Shown: positions 16,107 through 25,639, counted from the first letter of the stretch. The stretch is DNA of 64,000 nucleotides from Onishia taeanensis (GCF_003268885.1 NZ_QLSX01000003.1:186001-250000); one strand, 5' to 3'. The notes: generated by a model not told the origin, from the letters alone. A program made the numbers and translations.

Positions 16107-16838
16107 TTATTGACTCGACGGTTTGAGGTGTGCCAGCAGGCGCTTCTCGAGATAGCGGAACAGGAACAGGATGGTGAACGTCAGGCACAGATAGATCGCT
16201 GCCACGAACAGGAAGGCATCGAAGGGCGCGTAGAAGCGCGCATAGACGAAGCGCGCCGCCCCGGTCAGGTCCATGATCGTGACCACGCTGGCGATGGCGC
16301 TGGCATGCAGCATGAAGATCACCTCGTTGCCGTAGGCCGGCAGGGCACGACGGAAGGCGCTGGGCAGCACGATGCGTCGCATCATCAGCCACCAGGACAT
16401 GCCATAGGCGCGGGCCGCTTCTATCTCGCCGCGGGCGGTGGACTTGATGGCGCCCCGGAAGATCTCGGTGGTATAGGCGGCAGTGTTCAGCGTGAAGGCA
16501 ATCAGCGCCGGCACGAAGGGTTTCTCGAGCAGCACCCACAGCCAGGTGTCCTGAATGCCATCGATGAACACCACGCCGTAATAGATCAGATACAGCTGCA
16601 CCAGCAGCGGCGTGCCGCGGAACACATAGCAGTAGAAGAAGATCGGCATCTTGATCCACTGATGCTTGGAGCCGCGACCGATCGCCAGCGGTACCGCCAG
16701 CACCAGACCGATGATCAGCGAGAGAAACACCAACTGGACGGTGGTCGTCAGGCCTTCGCCGTAGTAGGAGAGGGTCTGCAGGGTGAAGATGGTATTGTCG
16801 GCCAGCAGCCCCTCGATCCAGGTCGTGAGCGATTCCAT
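16107..16838 (-). CDS. Amino acid ABC transporter permease, HisM type
   Basis: A 243-residue inner-membrane permease with about five membrane segments. The cytoplasmic coupling loop motif is EAARAYGMSWWLMMRRIVLP, close to the HisM/AotM pattern. Its ATG overlaps the TAA of the upstream permease by one base, so translation is coupled. It pairs with the HisQ-type permease in a 1:1 channel served by the ATPase at the head of the operon. Confidence 0.9.
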   Translation of the reverse strand: MESLTTWIEGLLADNTIFTLQTLSYYGEGLTTTVQLVFLSLIIGLVLAVPLAIGRGSKHQWIKMPIFFYCYVFRGTPLLVQLYLIYYGVVFIDGIQDTWLWVLLEKPFVPALIAFTLNTAAYTTEIFRGAIKSTARGEIEAARAYGMSWWLMMRRIVLPSAFRRALPAYGNEVIFMLHASAIASVVTIMDLTGAARFVYARFYAPFDAFLFVAAIYLCLTFTILFLFRYLEKRLLAHLKPSSQ

Positions 16839-17542
16839 TAGTTGGTCTCCCCGAAGCCGACGTCATAGCGTTTCTGCAGCCGTGCGAAACCCCATTCGGA
16901 GACACTGGCGATCAGCAGATAGATGCCGGCGACGATCAGCATGAAGGTAAAGGGCTCGCGGGTCGCCTTGGAGGCCTCGGCGGCCACGCGCACCATATCC
17001 GACAGGCCGATTACCGATACCAGAGCGGTGGTCTTGAGCAGCACCATCCAGTTGTTCGACAGGCCCGGCAGAGCGTGGCGCATCATCAGCGGGAAGCGGA
17101 TGCGCCGGAACATCAGCCAGTTGGTCATGCCATAGGCGCGACCGGCCTCGATCTGGCCGTTATCTACCGCCATGAAAGCACCGCGGAAGGTCTCTCCCAT
17201 ATAGGCGCCGAAGATCAGGCCGATGGTCAGTACGCCCGCCACGAACTCGTTGACGTTGATGAAGATGTCAATATTGAACTGGTAGTAGAGCCAGTCGGTG
17301 ACCTGGTTGATGCCGATCTGGCCGCCGAAGAACAGCAGCATCATCAGCACCAGGTCCGGCACGCCACGGATGATGGTGGTGTAAAGGGTGCCGATGCGGT
17401 GCAAAAGCCAGCTGCGCGACATCTTCGCGCTGGCGGTGAGCAGGCCGAGTATCACCGAGAGGATCAGCGACAGCACCCCCAGCTGAATGGTGATCATGGC
17501 GCCTTCGAACAGGCGCGGGCCGTAGCCATGCAGGTCGATCAT
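16838..17542 (-). CDS. Amino acid ABC transporter permease, HisQ type
   Basis: A 234-residue permease starting MIDLHGYGPRLFEGAMIT. The coupling motif EAGRAYGMTNWLMFRRI is visible near residue 130. The start at 17542 has AAGGAGA upstream; a longer frame to 17632 would run into the ATPase gene and is not needed. It lies 28 bases behind the ATPase gene and overlaps the next permease by one base. Confidence 0.9.
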   Translation of the reverse strand: MIDLHGYGPRLFEGAMITIQLGVLSLILSVILGLLTASAKMSRSWLLHRIGTLYTTIIRGVPDLVLMMLLFFGGQIGINQVTDWLYYQFNIDIFINVNEFVAGVLTIGLIFGAYMGETFRGAFMAVDNGQIEAGRAYGMTNWLMFRRIRFPLMMRHALPGLSNNWMVLLKTTALVSVIGLSDMVRVAAEASKATREPFTFMLIVAGIYLLIASVSEWGFARLQKRYDVGFGETN

Positions 17543-17570
17543 GTGTCTCTCCTTGTCCCGAGGCGGCGCA

Positions 17571-18341
17571 TCAGTGCTTGGGCGCCAGGAACTGCTTGAG
17601 GCGCTCGGACTTGGGATTGCCGAGTACCTCATCGGGCGGCCCGGCTTCTTCGACCTGACCCTGGTGCAGGTAGATCACTTCGGTGGAGACATCGCGGGCG
17701 AAGGCCATCTCGTGGGTGACCACGATCATGGTGCGGCCTTCCTTGGCGAGATCGCGCATGACCTTGAGCACGTCGCCGACCAGCTCCGGGTCCAGCGCCG
17801 AGGTCGGCTCGTCGAACAGCATCACTTCCGGGTCCATGGCCAGCGCCCGGGCGATGGCGCCGCGCTGCTGCTGGCCGCCGGACATCTGCGCCGGGTAGTA
17901 GTCGGCGCGCTCGGCGAGCCCTACGCGCTCGAGCAGCTGCTGGGCGTGGGCGATGGCGTCCTGACGGGACTTGCCGAGCACATGCACCGGTGCCTCGATG
18001 ATGTTTTCGAGCAGCGTCATATGGGCCCACAGGTTGAAGCTCTGGAAGACCATCGACAGCTTGGCGCGCATGCCCACCACCTGTTTCCAGTCAGCCGGCT
18101 CTCGCCCGTGCTTGGTCATCTTGAAGCGGATGTCCTCACCGTGGACGACCAGGTCGCCTTCGTCGGGCTGTTCGAGCAGGTTCATGCAGCGCAGGAAGGT
18201 GCTCTTGCCGGAACCGGAGGCACCTATCAGGGTGATGACATCGCCCTTCTTGGCCTTGAGCGACAGGCCTTTCAGCACTTCGGTGTCACCGAAGCGTTTC
18301 TTGATGTTACGTACTTCCAGGGGAATAGGCGTAGCGGCCAT
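17571..18341 (-). CDS. Amino acid ABC transporter ATP-binding protein, HisP type
   Basis: A 256-residue ABC ATPase with Walker A GASGSGKS near residue 37, the signature MSGGQQQRGAIARAL, Walker B VMLFDEPTSALDP and the H-loop VVTHEMAFARD. The insertion TKHGREPADWKQV in the Walker A-Q loop interval is usual for HisP/AotP. It energises basic amino acid uptake. It is the first gene of the operon; the promoter should lie in the AT-rich region at 18.4-18.6 kb. Confidence 0.92.
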   Translation of the reverse strand: MAATPIPLEVRNIKKRFGDTEVLKGLSLKAKKGDVITLIGASGSGKSTFLRCMNLLEQPDEGDLVVHGEDIRFKMTKHGREPADWKQVVGMRAKLSMVFQSFNLWAHMTLLENIIEAPVHVLGKSRQDAIAHAQQLLERVGLAERADYYPAQMSGGQQQRGAIARALAMDPEVMLFDEPTSALDPELVGDVLKVMRDLAKEGRTMIVVTHEMAFARDVSTEVIYLHQGQVEEAGPPDEVLGNPKSERLKQFLAPKH

Positions 18342-18643
18342 GGATTCGAGCTCCAGTGCAGGGGGCCTCGTGCCGGGGATGACGGCAGGGCGGGGAGTCA
18401 GCGTGGCTGGCGCGAAAAAGGGGCGATTCTATCAGCCCAAGAACGGCGTTTCAGAATCGATCTTAGGTGGTGCGCTACGACTTTTGTCTAGATGGGAAAG
18501 GTGGGGAGACATGGAAGATTCCTTTAACTTGTTGTTTTAATGAATGTAATTCTAATGATTCTGAATCAGATGTTTATTTTGTAGTCTATCGGTCGTCGTC
18601 GACAGGCGTCGGATTCCTGGTGGTGTTGATCCTTCCGCCGGGC
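18342..18643. promoter_or_regulatory. AT-rich regulatory region upstream of the amino acid ABC operon
   Basis: About 300 bases without a gene. A clearly AT-rich block at 18525-18595 contrasts with the GC-rich surroundings. It holds two adjacent palindromes: gaat-gta-attc at 18542-18552 and tgattc-t-gaatca at 18556-18568. Their half-sites resemble TGAAT/ATTCA of ArgR boxes but the spacing does not fit the 18-bp consensus, so ArgR control is only suggested. Confidence 0.55.
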
Positions 18644-19657
18644 TCATGTCGGCGGCACCACCTCGACGACCAGCAAGGCGGCCCGCGCGCCGATCTCTAC
18701 CTTGGCATTGGGGAAGACCACCCGCTGCGGGTGCTGTCCGACCACGTAGTCACCGGCCTTGGCGTCACGGGCGAGGCATTCGCCGGGGGAGAATTCGTTG
18801 AAGTTCGGCGTGGCCTCATCGAAACACAGGGCGAAGTCCTCGGACTCACGCATGAGTTCATGCTCGACGCGAAAGAAGCTCATGGCCTTGGCCGGCGCCC
18901 CCGGCGGCTCATGACCTTCGGACAGGGCCTCCAGCAGGGCGCGCATGGGGCGCAGGGCGCTCAGGTCATTCTCGCCGAACGGGGCGACGCGACCAAGCTC
19001 CAGAGTAAACGCCTGAGCGCCATGATAGTGGCGCGAGTAATGAGAGAAGGTCCAGCTATGACAGTGCTGATGGAGCACCGCCTGGATGCCGGCCCGGGAC
19101 AGCCACTGCCACTGCGCGGGCTCCGTTGTCACCTGTTCGGTGTAGGGCTCGACCGCAAAGCGCGGATAGCGGCTGTCGCGGATCGCCGTATGCAGATCAA
19201 AGTGCAGCGGTGGCAGCGTCGCATGGCGGGTGAAAAAATCATCCACAGCGCTCATCAATGTGCGGGCCCGATCCGGCTCCTCGCCGCTCGCGGTCAGGTC
19301 GCGCTGGAACAGCCGGTTGAGGTTGGTGGTGATGAAACGCTCGCCAGCCCGCAGTGCCGGCGGGTTGCCGATCAGCACCAGCACCGGTGCGCCGAGGCGA
19401 ACCAGGCCGGCCTCGAGCCGAGAGAGCAGCTCGCCGACGAGCTCCACCGGCGCCGTCTCGTTGCCATGCACCGCTGCCGACAGCACGCAGGCCCGGGCGC
19501 CGGGCTGCGTCTGATTGGGAATAAGCTCGAGGATGCCGGGCCCGTGCAGCCGATAATGGCCGAAGGGCAGGCGGCCGTGGTCGCTTGATGGCGTGACGTC
19601 ATCAAGCAGTTGGTCGAGCCAGTTATCCAGCATGTGGGGATCCAGCATGGTCAGCAT
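18644..19657 (-). CDS. astE: Succinylglutamate desuccinylase
   Basis: A 337-residue AstE of the M14-like zinc hydrolase family; it splits N-succinylglutamate into succinate and glutamate, the last step of the arginine succinyltransferase pathway. Zinc ligands are visible in HGNE (H64, E67) and the later FDLHTAIRDS, and the catalytic Glu in TLELGR. Length is typical. Several ATGs at the start (19657, 19648, 19633) lack strong Shine-Dalgarno sites, so the exact start is uncertain. No other ast gene is in the window. The arginine-type ABC operon lies downstream on the same strand. Confidence 0.92.
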   Translation of the reverse strand: MLTMLDPHMLDNWLDQLLDDVTPSSDHGRLPFGHYRLHGPGILELIPNQTQPGARACVLSAAVHGNETAPVELVGELLSRLEAGLVRLGAPVLVLIGNPPALRAGERFITTNLNRLFQRDLTASGEEPDRARTLMSAVDDFFTRHATLPPLHFDLHTAIRDSRYPRFAVEPYTEQVTTEPAQWQWLSRAGIQAVLHQHCHSWTFSHYSRHYHGAQAFTLELGRVAPFGENDLSALRPMRALLEALSEGHEPPGAPAKAMSFFRVEHELMRESEDFALCFDEATPNFNEFSPGECLARDAKAGDYVVGQHPQRVVFPNAKVEIGARAALLVVEVVPPT

Positions 19658-19990
19658 GGCTGTCGGTAAGGACGGTGATCGCGGTCAGCAGCGGCTGACA
19701 ATAAGAAGCGGGAGCGTGCGAGTGGAAAGTCATGAAGACGCCTGCTTGTCGGATTGTTGTCATGATGGCCGTCATAAGAGGGTCGCCGGACGACAGTTGA
19801 TGACTACCTTCCGAATCCATTGCGGTGGCGACAAGGCCAGACGTCGAGCTGATGAAAATGATCGGTGCGATCGTGAAAGCCAGGGCAGGTGGTGGTGGGG
19901 CGAGATGGGCAGGCAAAAAAGCCGGGCATCCGATGCGGAGTGCCCGGCTTTGGGGTCATGGCGCTTTCGGTGGCATGACCGGCGTCACGT
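19658..19990. other. Intergenic region between astE and the SMP-30 gene
   Basis: About 330 bases without a believable gene. It contains the terminator of the SMP-30-type gene at 19915-19950 and presumably the astE promoter near 19.7-19.8 kb; no clear -35/-10 pair was identified. Confidence 0.5.
19915..19950 (-). terminator. Rho-independent terminator of the SMP-30-type gene
   Basis: Arms aagccgggca (19919-19928) and tgcccggctt (19941-19950), 10-bp perfect stem with a 12-base loop. On the minus strand it ends in a run of six T. Confidence 0.85.
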
Positions 19991-21019
19991 TCAGATGCCG
20001 CGGGTGCCGGTATAGATCGTATAGATCGATTGACTGGCGGTCATCAGCAGCCGGTTGCGGTCATCGCCAACAAAGCAGACGTTGGCGCAGACTTCCGGAA
20101 GCAGAATGCGACCGATCAGCGCCCCATCCGGAGCGAAGATGCTGACGCCATCGACTCCTTCCCCGCCAGATGTGCCGACCCACAGGTTGCCATCCATGTC
20201 GACCGTCATGCCGTCATAGCCTTCGCTTTTACTGGCCACCAGGCGATGTGCGTTTTCGAGACGCTTGCCGTCGTCGGCGAGGGTGAAGCGGTTGATGGTG
20301 GCGGGCTGGTCGGGATAGTGAGAAGGCGCCGTATCGGTCACATATAGCGTTTTACCATCCGGCCCCAATGCAATGCCATTGGGCTTGTAAAGCTCCGTGG
20401 TCAGCACCTGAGGCTGGTCCATGCCGTCTTCCCAGTAGTAGACGGCGGTATCGAGCTCCAGTTCGCGGCGATGTCCCTCGTAGTCGACGTGAGCACCATA
20501 TCCCGGATCTGTGAAGATGATACCGCCACTTTTCAGTGCCACGAGATCATTCGGAGCGTTGAGACGCTTGCCGTTAAACTGGTCGGCCAGCACGCTGACG
20601 CTGCCGTCCCATTCGTAGCGAACCACCCGCGCGGGTGAATGCTCGCAGGCCACCAGCCGCCCCTGGGCATCGAAGGCATTGCCGTTGGAATGACCGACCT
20701 CGTGGCGCAATACGCTGACCTGGCCGGTGGCCTCGTCCCAGCGCATTTGGCGAGCCCTGGGGATATCGCTGAACACCGCATAGCGCCCCACGGCGTTCCA
20801 GGCCGGCCCCTCCAGCCACAGCCCACCGCTCCAGTGGCGTTCGAGTGGCGAATTGAACAGCATGTAGCGGTCGAAGCGGTCGTCGAGAGATTGCCAGGCT
20901 TCGACCGGATAGCGTGATGGCGGGGCACCGGTAAGGCCTCCTGCCAATAGGGTCGGGGCGGTCATGGCCGCGCCGAGGGCGGCCGAGGTGGCGAGAAACT
21001 GACGTCGTCCAAGTGTCAT
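19991..21019 (-). CDS. SMP-30/gluconolactonase-family protein with Tat signal
   Basis: A 342-residue beta-propeller of the SMP-30/LRE lactonase family. The N-terminus MTLGRRQFLATSAALGAA is a twin-arginine signal, so it is folded in the cytoplasm and exported. Later motifs include GPAWN, NGNAFDAQGRLVACEHS, LNAPNDLVAL and YKPNGIALGPDG, matching metal-site regions of gluconolactonases. It probably hydrolyses a sugar lactone or similar ester in the periplasm; the substrate is unknown. The ATG at 21019 has AAGGAT; an upstream ATG at 21052 would bury the Tat motif. Confidence 0.88.
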   Translation of the reverse strand: MTLGRRQFLATSAALGAAMTAPTLLAGGLTGAPPSRYPVEAWQSLDDRFDRYMLFNSPLERHWSGGLWLEGPAWNAVGRYAVFSDIPRARQMRWDEATGQVSVLRHEVGHSNGNAFDAQGRLVACEHSPARVVRYEWDGSVSVLADQFNGKRLNAPNDLVALKSGGIIFTDPGYGAHVDYEGHRRELELDTAVYYWEDGMDQPQVLTTELYKPNGIALGPDGKTLYVTDTAPSHYPDQPATINRFTLADDGKRLENAHRLVASKSEGYDGMTVDMDGNLWVGTSGGEGVDGVSIFAPDGALIGRILLPEVCANVCFVGDDRNRLLMTASQSIYTIYTGTRGI

Positions 21020-21256
21020 AAGCGAATCCTTTGCTATGAATGGGCCGAGCATGCCGGCGCCATCACTAGCTTATGTTGGATACAGGTCTTCGTATGTTAT
21101 ACATTTTGCCTAGTCGGTAGTCGCCGAGGAGGAGATAAGCCGCCGTTGTCCTCTTTTCCGCCCTCTTGCGGTGGTCTGCTCGGCGGTCGCGGCGTCGACC
21201 TTCAGGCCTTTCCCGAGTGGGCTCCCAGGCCCAAGGCCTCAGGAAGCCGAGACGCG

Positions 21257-21853
21257 TCAGGTACCTTGGCGATAGGGAGCACAGGCCCGGTCCTGCTCGA
21301 CCTCGATCAGGTCGTCGACGGCAAAGTCGAGCTCGGCTACGCGGTCCACCAGCGCCTGGTAGGTGTCGGGGGCCATCGTTGGGGTGCGGGCCAGGATCCA
21401 CAGGTAGTCGCGATTAGGGCCGACCACCAGGGCGTGCTGGTAGTCGGGGTCGAGTTCCAGCACGTTGTACCCCCCATAGAAGGGGCCGAAGAAGCTGACT
21501 TTCAGACGGGCAACGCTCGGTTCATCGATGAAGTAGGCCTTGCCTTCGGCCACGCTGGGCTCGCCGGTCTCGAGGTTCACCCCTGCGTTGATCACCTTCA
21601 CCCCGCCGTCATCGCGCATGGAGTAGTCGGCGGTAACGCAGTCGAGCCCTTCTTCGAAGCTGTGATCGAGGCGCGCGATCTCGTACCACTGACCGAGATA
21701 GCGATCCAGGTTGAAGTCTTCGACTGCCTGGGTGCCCTCGGGGATGCCGGTGCATCCGGCGAGCAGCCCCGAGGCAACGAGGGGCAGGGCAATGGTGAAC
21801 GGGTGACGCGAGGGACGGTGCGCCGGGCGATGAGTCAGATCACGAGGCGGCAT
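21257..21853 (-). CDS. blc: Outer-membrane lipoprotein of the lipocalin family (Blc type)
   Basis: A 198-residue lipocalin. The N-terminal basic stretch and LVASGLLAGC form a lipoprotein signal with the lipobox Cys about residue 34. The mature part shows the lipocalin GxW motif in GQWYEIARLDHSFEEG and the strand VLELDPDYQHALVVGPNRDY. Blc binds lysophospholipids and is anchored in the outer membrane. The long basic leader before the hydrophobic core is unusual. AGGAG precedes the ATG. Confidence 0.92.
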   Translation of the reverse strand: MPPRDLTHRPAHRPSRHPFTIALPLVASGLLAGCTGIPEGTQAVEDFNLDRYLGQWYEIARLDHSFEEGLDCVTADYSMRDDGGVKVINAGVNLETGEPSVAEGKAYFIDEPSVARLKVSFFGPFYGGYNVLELDPDYQHALVVGPNRDYLWILARTPTMAPDTYQALVDRVAELDFAVDDLIEVEQDRACAPYRQGT

Positions 21854-21937
21854 GGCGGCTCCTGGACGGTAGGTAATGAATCTTCATCATAAGCGATTCA
21901 TGGTATGGCGCCAGGGCCGCCGGATGCCTTGCTCGTA

Positions 21938-23014
21938 TCAACCGGCGGCGATCCTCGCGGCAATCGCCTGGCCCAGCGCCTGGGTTGAACCTGAGCCGTT
22001 AAGGTCAGGTGTCAGTACTGTGGTATCTCCCTCGGCGAGGACGGCCTCGAAGGCGGCAACGATGGCATCGGCGGCCTCCTTGTGGCCCAGGTGTTCGAGC
22101 ATCATGGCGCCGGACCAGATCTGGCCGATGGGGTTGGCGATATGCTTGCCGGCGATATCCGGGGCGCTGCCGTGAACCGGCTCGAAGAGGCTCGGGAAGG
22201 TGCCTTCCGGGTTGATGTTGGCCGAGGGGGCCACGCCGATGGTGCCGGTGCAGGCCGGGCCCAGATCGGAGAGGATGTCGCCGAACAGGTTGCTGGCCAC
22301 CACCACGTCGAACCAGTCCGGGTGCAGCACGAAATTGGCGGTCAGGATGTCGATGTGGAACTGATCGACGTTGACGTCGGGGTAGTGCTGGCCCATGGCT
22401 GCCACGCGCTTGTCCCACCAGGGCATGGTGATGGCGATGCCGTTGGACTTGGTCGCGGAGGTCAGCTTTTTTCTGGGGCGGGTGGCGGCCAGGTCGAAGG
22501 CGTACTTGAGTACCCGGTCGACGCCGTGGCGGGTCATCACCGTTTCCTGGATCACCACCTCGCGGTCGGTGCCCTCGAACATGGTGCCGCCGACGCTTGA
22601 GTACTCGCCTTCGGTGTTCTCGCGCACTACGTAGAAGTCGATGTCACCCGGTTCACGGCCTGCCAGCGGGCTCTTGATGCCGGGCAGCAGGCGGCAGGGG
22701 CGCAGGTTGACGTACTGATCGAACTCGCGGCGAAACTTGAGCAGTGAGCCCCACAGGGAAATGTGGTCGGGCACCTTGTCCGGCCAGCCGATGGCGCCAT
22801 AGAAGATGGCGTCGAACTGGGCGAGGGTCGCGTGCCAGTCGTCCGGCAGCATCTGGCCGTGTTCGAGATAGTAGTCGCAGCTGGCGAAGTCGAACTGCTC
22901 GAGCTGAAGCTCGATGCCGAAGCGCTTGGCGGCAGCTTCGAGAGCGCGCACGCCCTCGGGCATGACTTCGGTGCCGATGCCGTCACCGGCGAGTATGGCG
23001 ATGCGATGGCTCAT
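21938..23014 (-). CDS. Tartrate/D-malate dehydrogenase (isopropylmalate dehydrogenase family)
   Basis: A 358-residue NAD-dependent beta-decarboxylating dehydrogenase. The start RIAILAGDGIGTEVMPEG, the substrate loop LLKFRREFDQYVNLRP, RENTEGEYSSVGG, and the metal-binding DILSDLG region are all present. Overall pattern fits TtuC/DmlA, which oxidise tartrate or D-malate, rather than LeuB. It diverges from a LysR gene, as dmlA does from dmlR in E. coli; this supports a D-malate/tartrate role. The operator candidate at 23073-23096 lies between them. Confidence 0.9.
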   Translation of the reverse strand: MSHRIAILAGDGIGTEVMPEGVRALEAAAKRFGIELQLEQFDFASCDYYLEHGQMLPDDWHATLAQFDAIFYGAIGWPDKVPDHISLWGSLLKFRREFDQYVNLRPCRLLPGIKSPLAGREPGDIDFYVVRENTEGEYSSVGGTMFEGTDREVVIQETVMTRHGVDRVLKYAFDLAATRPRKKLTSATKSNGIAITMPWWDKRVAAMGQHYPDVNVDQFHIDILTANFVLHPDWFDVVVASNLFGDILSDLGPACTGTIGVAPSANINPEGTFPSLFEPVHGSAPDIAGKHIANPIGQIWSGAMMLEHLGHKEAADAIVAAFEAVLAEGDTTVLTPDLNGSGSTQALGQAIAARIAAG

Positions 23015-23072
23015 GGGTGCCTTCCTTGAATGGGTTGAGTGGCGATGCCTTCAGTCTACCCGCTCCAGTTCG

Positions 23073-23096
23073 TTGCATAATCAGGCTATAATGCAA
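23073..23096. promoter_or_regulatory. Putative LysR operator and promoter
   Basis: A perfect inverted repeat TTGCAT (23073-23078) and ATGCAA (23091-23096), 12 bases apart, sits between divergent dehydrogenase and LysR genes. A consensus -10 TATAAT lies at 23087-23092 on the plus strand, overlapping one arm, which would suit autoregulation. I do not see a good -35. Confidence 0.6.
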
Positions 23097-23128
23097 GTTA
23101 TTGTTGCGTTTAAGTAGAGAATCTCATT

Positions 23129-24100
23129 GTGGCCCAGCTCGATGACCTGGCGTTCTTCCTGCGGTTGGCGCAGTGCGGCAGCTTGACCGCCACCGCACGC
23201 GAGCTGGGCCTGTCGCTGTCGGCGGTAAGCAAGCGCCTCAAGCAGATCGAATCGCGCCTGGGGGTGGAGCTTGCCACCCGCACCACGCGTCGCCTGACGC
23301 TGACCGCCGAGGGCGAGCTCTATTGCCGGCGCGGTGCCCTGATTCTCGACGAGCTCGGTGAGCTGGAAGAGACCATCGGCGACCGGCGTGCCGATCTCTC
23401 GGGTCGCCTGCGTATCAACGCCACTTTCGGCTTCGGTCGCTGTCATGTCGCCCCCCTGCTCTCGTCGTTCTGCCAGCGTCACCCGGCACTTTCCGGTTGG
23501 CTGGAGCTGACCAACTTTCCCATGAACCTCAGCGACCAGGGCTTCGACATCGGCATCCGGGTGGGAGAGCCGCCGGATTCGCGACTGGTGGCGCGGCGAA
23601 TTCTCGCTAATCGTCGACTGCTGTGCGCGGCACCTTCCTATTGCGAGGCCATGCCGCGGCTCGAGACGCCGGCGGATCTGGGGCACCACCGCTGTCTGGT
23701 GATCCGCGAGAATGACAGCGACTTCGCCCTGTGGCGCTTCGAGCCCCGCGGCGAGGCGGGGCAGGCGCGCAGCGTGAAGGTCAGCGGCGAGATGGCAAGT
23801 AACGACGGTGAAGTGATCACGCAGCTGGCGATCGATGGTCATGGCGTGATGCTGCGTTCCTGGTGGAACGTGCATGAACACCTTGCGGCGGGGCGGCTGG
23901 TTGAGTTGATGCCCGGCTGGCAGGGCGTCAGCGCCGATTTTTATGCCGTCTTCGACCAGCGCCGCCATGTGCCCCAGCGGATTCGCACCTTCATCGACTA
24001 TCTCGAGCAAGCGATGGCCGGGCGGGTGCCGCCACTGCCCGAGCACCCTCAGATGCCACCGATAGGTTCCCTTGCCCTTGAGGGCGCGGCGTTGCCATGA
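23129..24100 (+). CDS. LysR-family regulator (DmlR-like)
   Basis: A 323-residue LysR protein with the helix-turn-helix TATARELGLSLSAVSKRLKQ and an effector domain ending in the typical YLEQAM region (about residue 290) plus a 30-residue proline-rich tail. It matches the DmlR/YafC group. The start codon at 23129 is a GTG. It is divergent from the tartrate/malate-type dehydrogenase gene, which it probably activates in response to a hydroxy acid. Confidence 0.88.
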   Translation: MAQLDDLAFFLRLAQCGSLTATARELGLSLSAVSKRLKQIESRLGVELATRTTRRLTLTAEGELYCRRGALILDELGELEETIGDRRADLSGRLRINATFGFGRCHVAPLLSSFCQRHPALSGWLELTNFPMNLSDQGFDIGIRVGEPPDSRLVARRILANRRLLCAAPSYCEAMPRLETPADLGHHRCLVIRENDSDFALWRFEPRGEAGQARSVKVSGEMASNDGEVITQLAIDGHGVMLRSWWNVHEHLAAGRLVELMPGWQGVSADFYAVFDQRRHVPQRIRTFIDYLEQAMAGRVPPLPEHPQMPPIGSLALEGAALP

Positions 24101-24298
24101 TCGATGTCATGATTCCCGCCTGTTCCTGACGCTTGCTTAGGCAATGGCGAGTGCGATCAGGTTCGTATGGGGTGTATGATCTGCGCCGTCGTGTGCCGTC
24201 TGGGTTTTCTTACAGCATCGCCTATCTTGAGGAAGGCGAGGCCATGCAAGGATAGGCGGCCGGCGCATCCAGGAAACGCTGACGAGGGAGTCTATGGC

Positions 24299-25639
24299 GT
24301 GAATGTGCTGATGTTCACCAACACTTACTGTCCAATCGTGGGCGGGGTCAGTGAGTCCGTTCAGCGTCTGAAAACACGGCTGCAGGCCGAGGGGCACCGG
24401 GTACTGGTAGTGGCCCCCAAATTGACCGGGCAGCCAGAGGACGAGGACGACGTGGTACGCGTCGCCGCCGTCCAGCATTTCAATGGCAGCGACTTCTCGC
24501 TGCCGGTACCGATTCCCGGTCAGCTCTATGAGGCCATCGAGGCCTTCGACCCGGATATCGTGCATTCGCATCACCCCTTTCTGCTCGGCGATACCGCCGC
24601 GCGGGCCGCCGAGACCTACGGGCTGCCGCTGGTGTTTACCCACCACACCCTGTACGAGCACTACACCCACTACGTGCCCGGCGATTCGCCGCGCATGCAG
24701 CGCTTCGCCGTGGCCCTTTCCACCCAGTACACGCGGCTTTGCGAAGCGGTGATCGCGCCCAGTGAAAGCATCCGCGAGCTGCTCTTCGAACGGGATGCCA
24801 ATCCGCATGTCTGGGTGGTACCCAGCGGCGTCGATACCCGGCGTTTCGCACAGGGTGACGGTGCCGCGCTTCGCCGTGAGCACGGCATTCCTTTGGACGC
24901 CTATGTGGTGGGGCATGTGGGGCGGCTCGCCAAGGAGAAGAACCTGCCCTTCCTCACCGAGGCGCTGGCACGGATGCTAGAGCAACTGCCCGAGGCACAT
25001 TGCCTGGTGGTCGGTGATGGCGATGCCCGGGAAGCAATGAAGCAGGTCGCCGAGCGCTTTGGTGTGGCCTCACGTCTGCACTTCACCGGACGCCTGCAGG
25101 GTCAGGCGCTGATCGATGCCTACCATGCCATGGATGTCTTCGGCTTCGCCTCGCATAGCGAGACTCAGGGCATGGTGGTCGTCGAGGCCATGGCCACCGG
25201 TTTGCCGGTAGTGGCCGTGGCTGCCCCCGGCGTGCGCGAGGTGCTCAAGGATGGTCGCAATGGCAGGCTGCTGCCCAACGATGACCGCGAGGCAGTGGCC
25301 GACGCCATGGTGGCGCTTGCCGATACTGAGTGCCGGTCGGCGATGGCCGAGGGGGCTCTGGCCACCGCCCAGGCCTTCGATGAAACCGCTTGCGCTCAGC
25401 GCTGTCTGGACGTTTATCGTCAAGCCATCGCCGTGGGTGGCCCCTTCAGCCACGCCGATGACGGCACCTGGGATCGAGTGCGCAGCCGCCTGGGCGCGGA
25501 GTGGCACATGCTGCGTCACCGTGGCCGGATACTGCGCTCTATCTTGCAGGATGAGTGGGAGCATGCTGACTGGCAGCCGCTGATCGGGCGCGGCCACGAG
25601 GACGACGAGGCGGAGTCGAAGGAAGTCACTCCCAAGTAG
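24299..25639 (+). CDS. GT4 family glycosyltransferase
   Basis: A 446-residue retaining glycosyltransferase with two Rossmann domains (GT-B). N-terminal VNVLMFTNTYCPIVGGVSES is typical of the lipid-sugar transferases of GT4; HSHHPF, FTHHTLYEHYTHY and VPSGVDTRRF follow, then the donor-site region SHSETQGMVVVEAMATGLPV with its E-x7-E motif. It is probably a cytosolic or membrane-associated diacylglycerol or polyprenol glycosyltransferase; the acceptor is an inference. The GTG at 24299 with GAGGGAG upstream was chosen; the frame extends to 24167 without support. Confidence 0.88.
   Translation: MNVLMFTNTYCPIVGGVSESVQRLKTRLQAEGHRVLVVAPKLTGQPEDEDDVVRVAAVQHFNGSDFSLPVPIPGQLYEAIEAFDPDIVHSHHPFLLGDTAARAAETYGLPLVFTHHTLYEHYTHYVPGDSPRMQRFAVALSTQYTRLCEAVIAPSESIRELLFERDANPHVWVVPSGVDTRRFAQGDGAALRREHGIPLDAYVVGHVGRLAKEKNLPFLTEALARMLEQLPEAHCLVVGDGDAREAMKQVAERFGVASRLHFTGRLQGQALIDAYHAMDVFGFASHSETQGMVVVEAMATGLPVVAVAAPGVREVLKDGRNGRLLPNDDREAVADAMVALADTECRSAMAEGALATAQAFDETACAQRCLDVYRQAIAVGGPFSHADDGTWDRVRSRLGAEWHMLRHRGRILRSILQDEWEHADWQPLIGRGHEDDEAESKEVTPK

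Noticed and set aside
18467-19588. 373-codon plus-strand frame over astE
   Set aside because: Antisense to astE, whose zinc motifs are intact; the frame has no family features.
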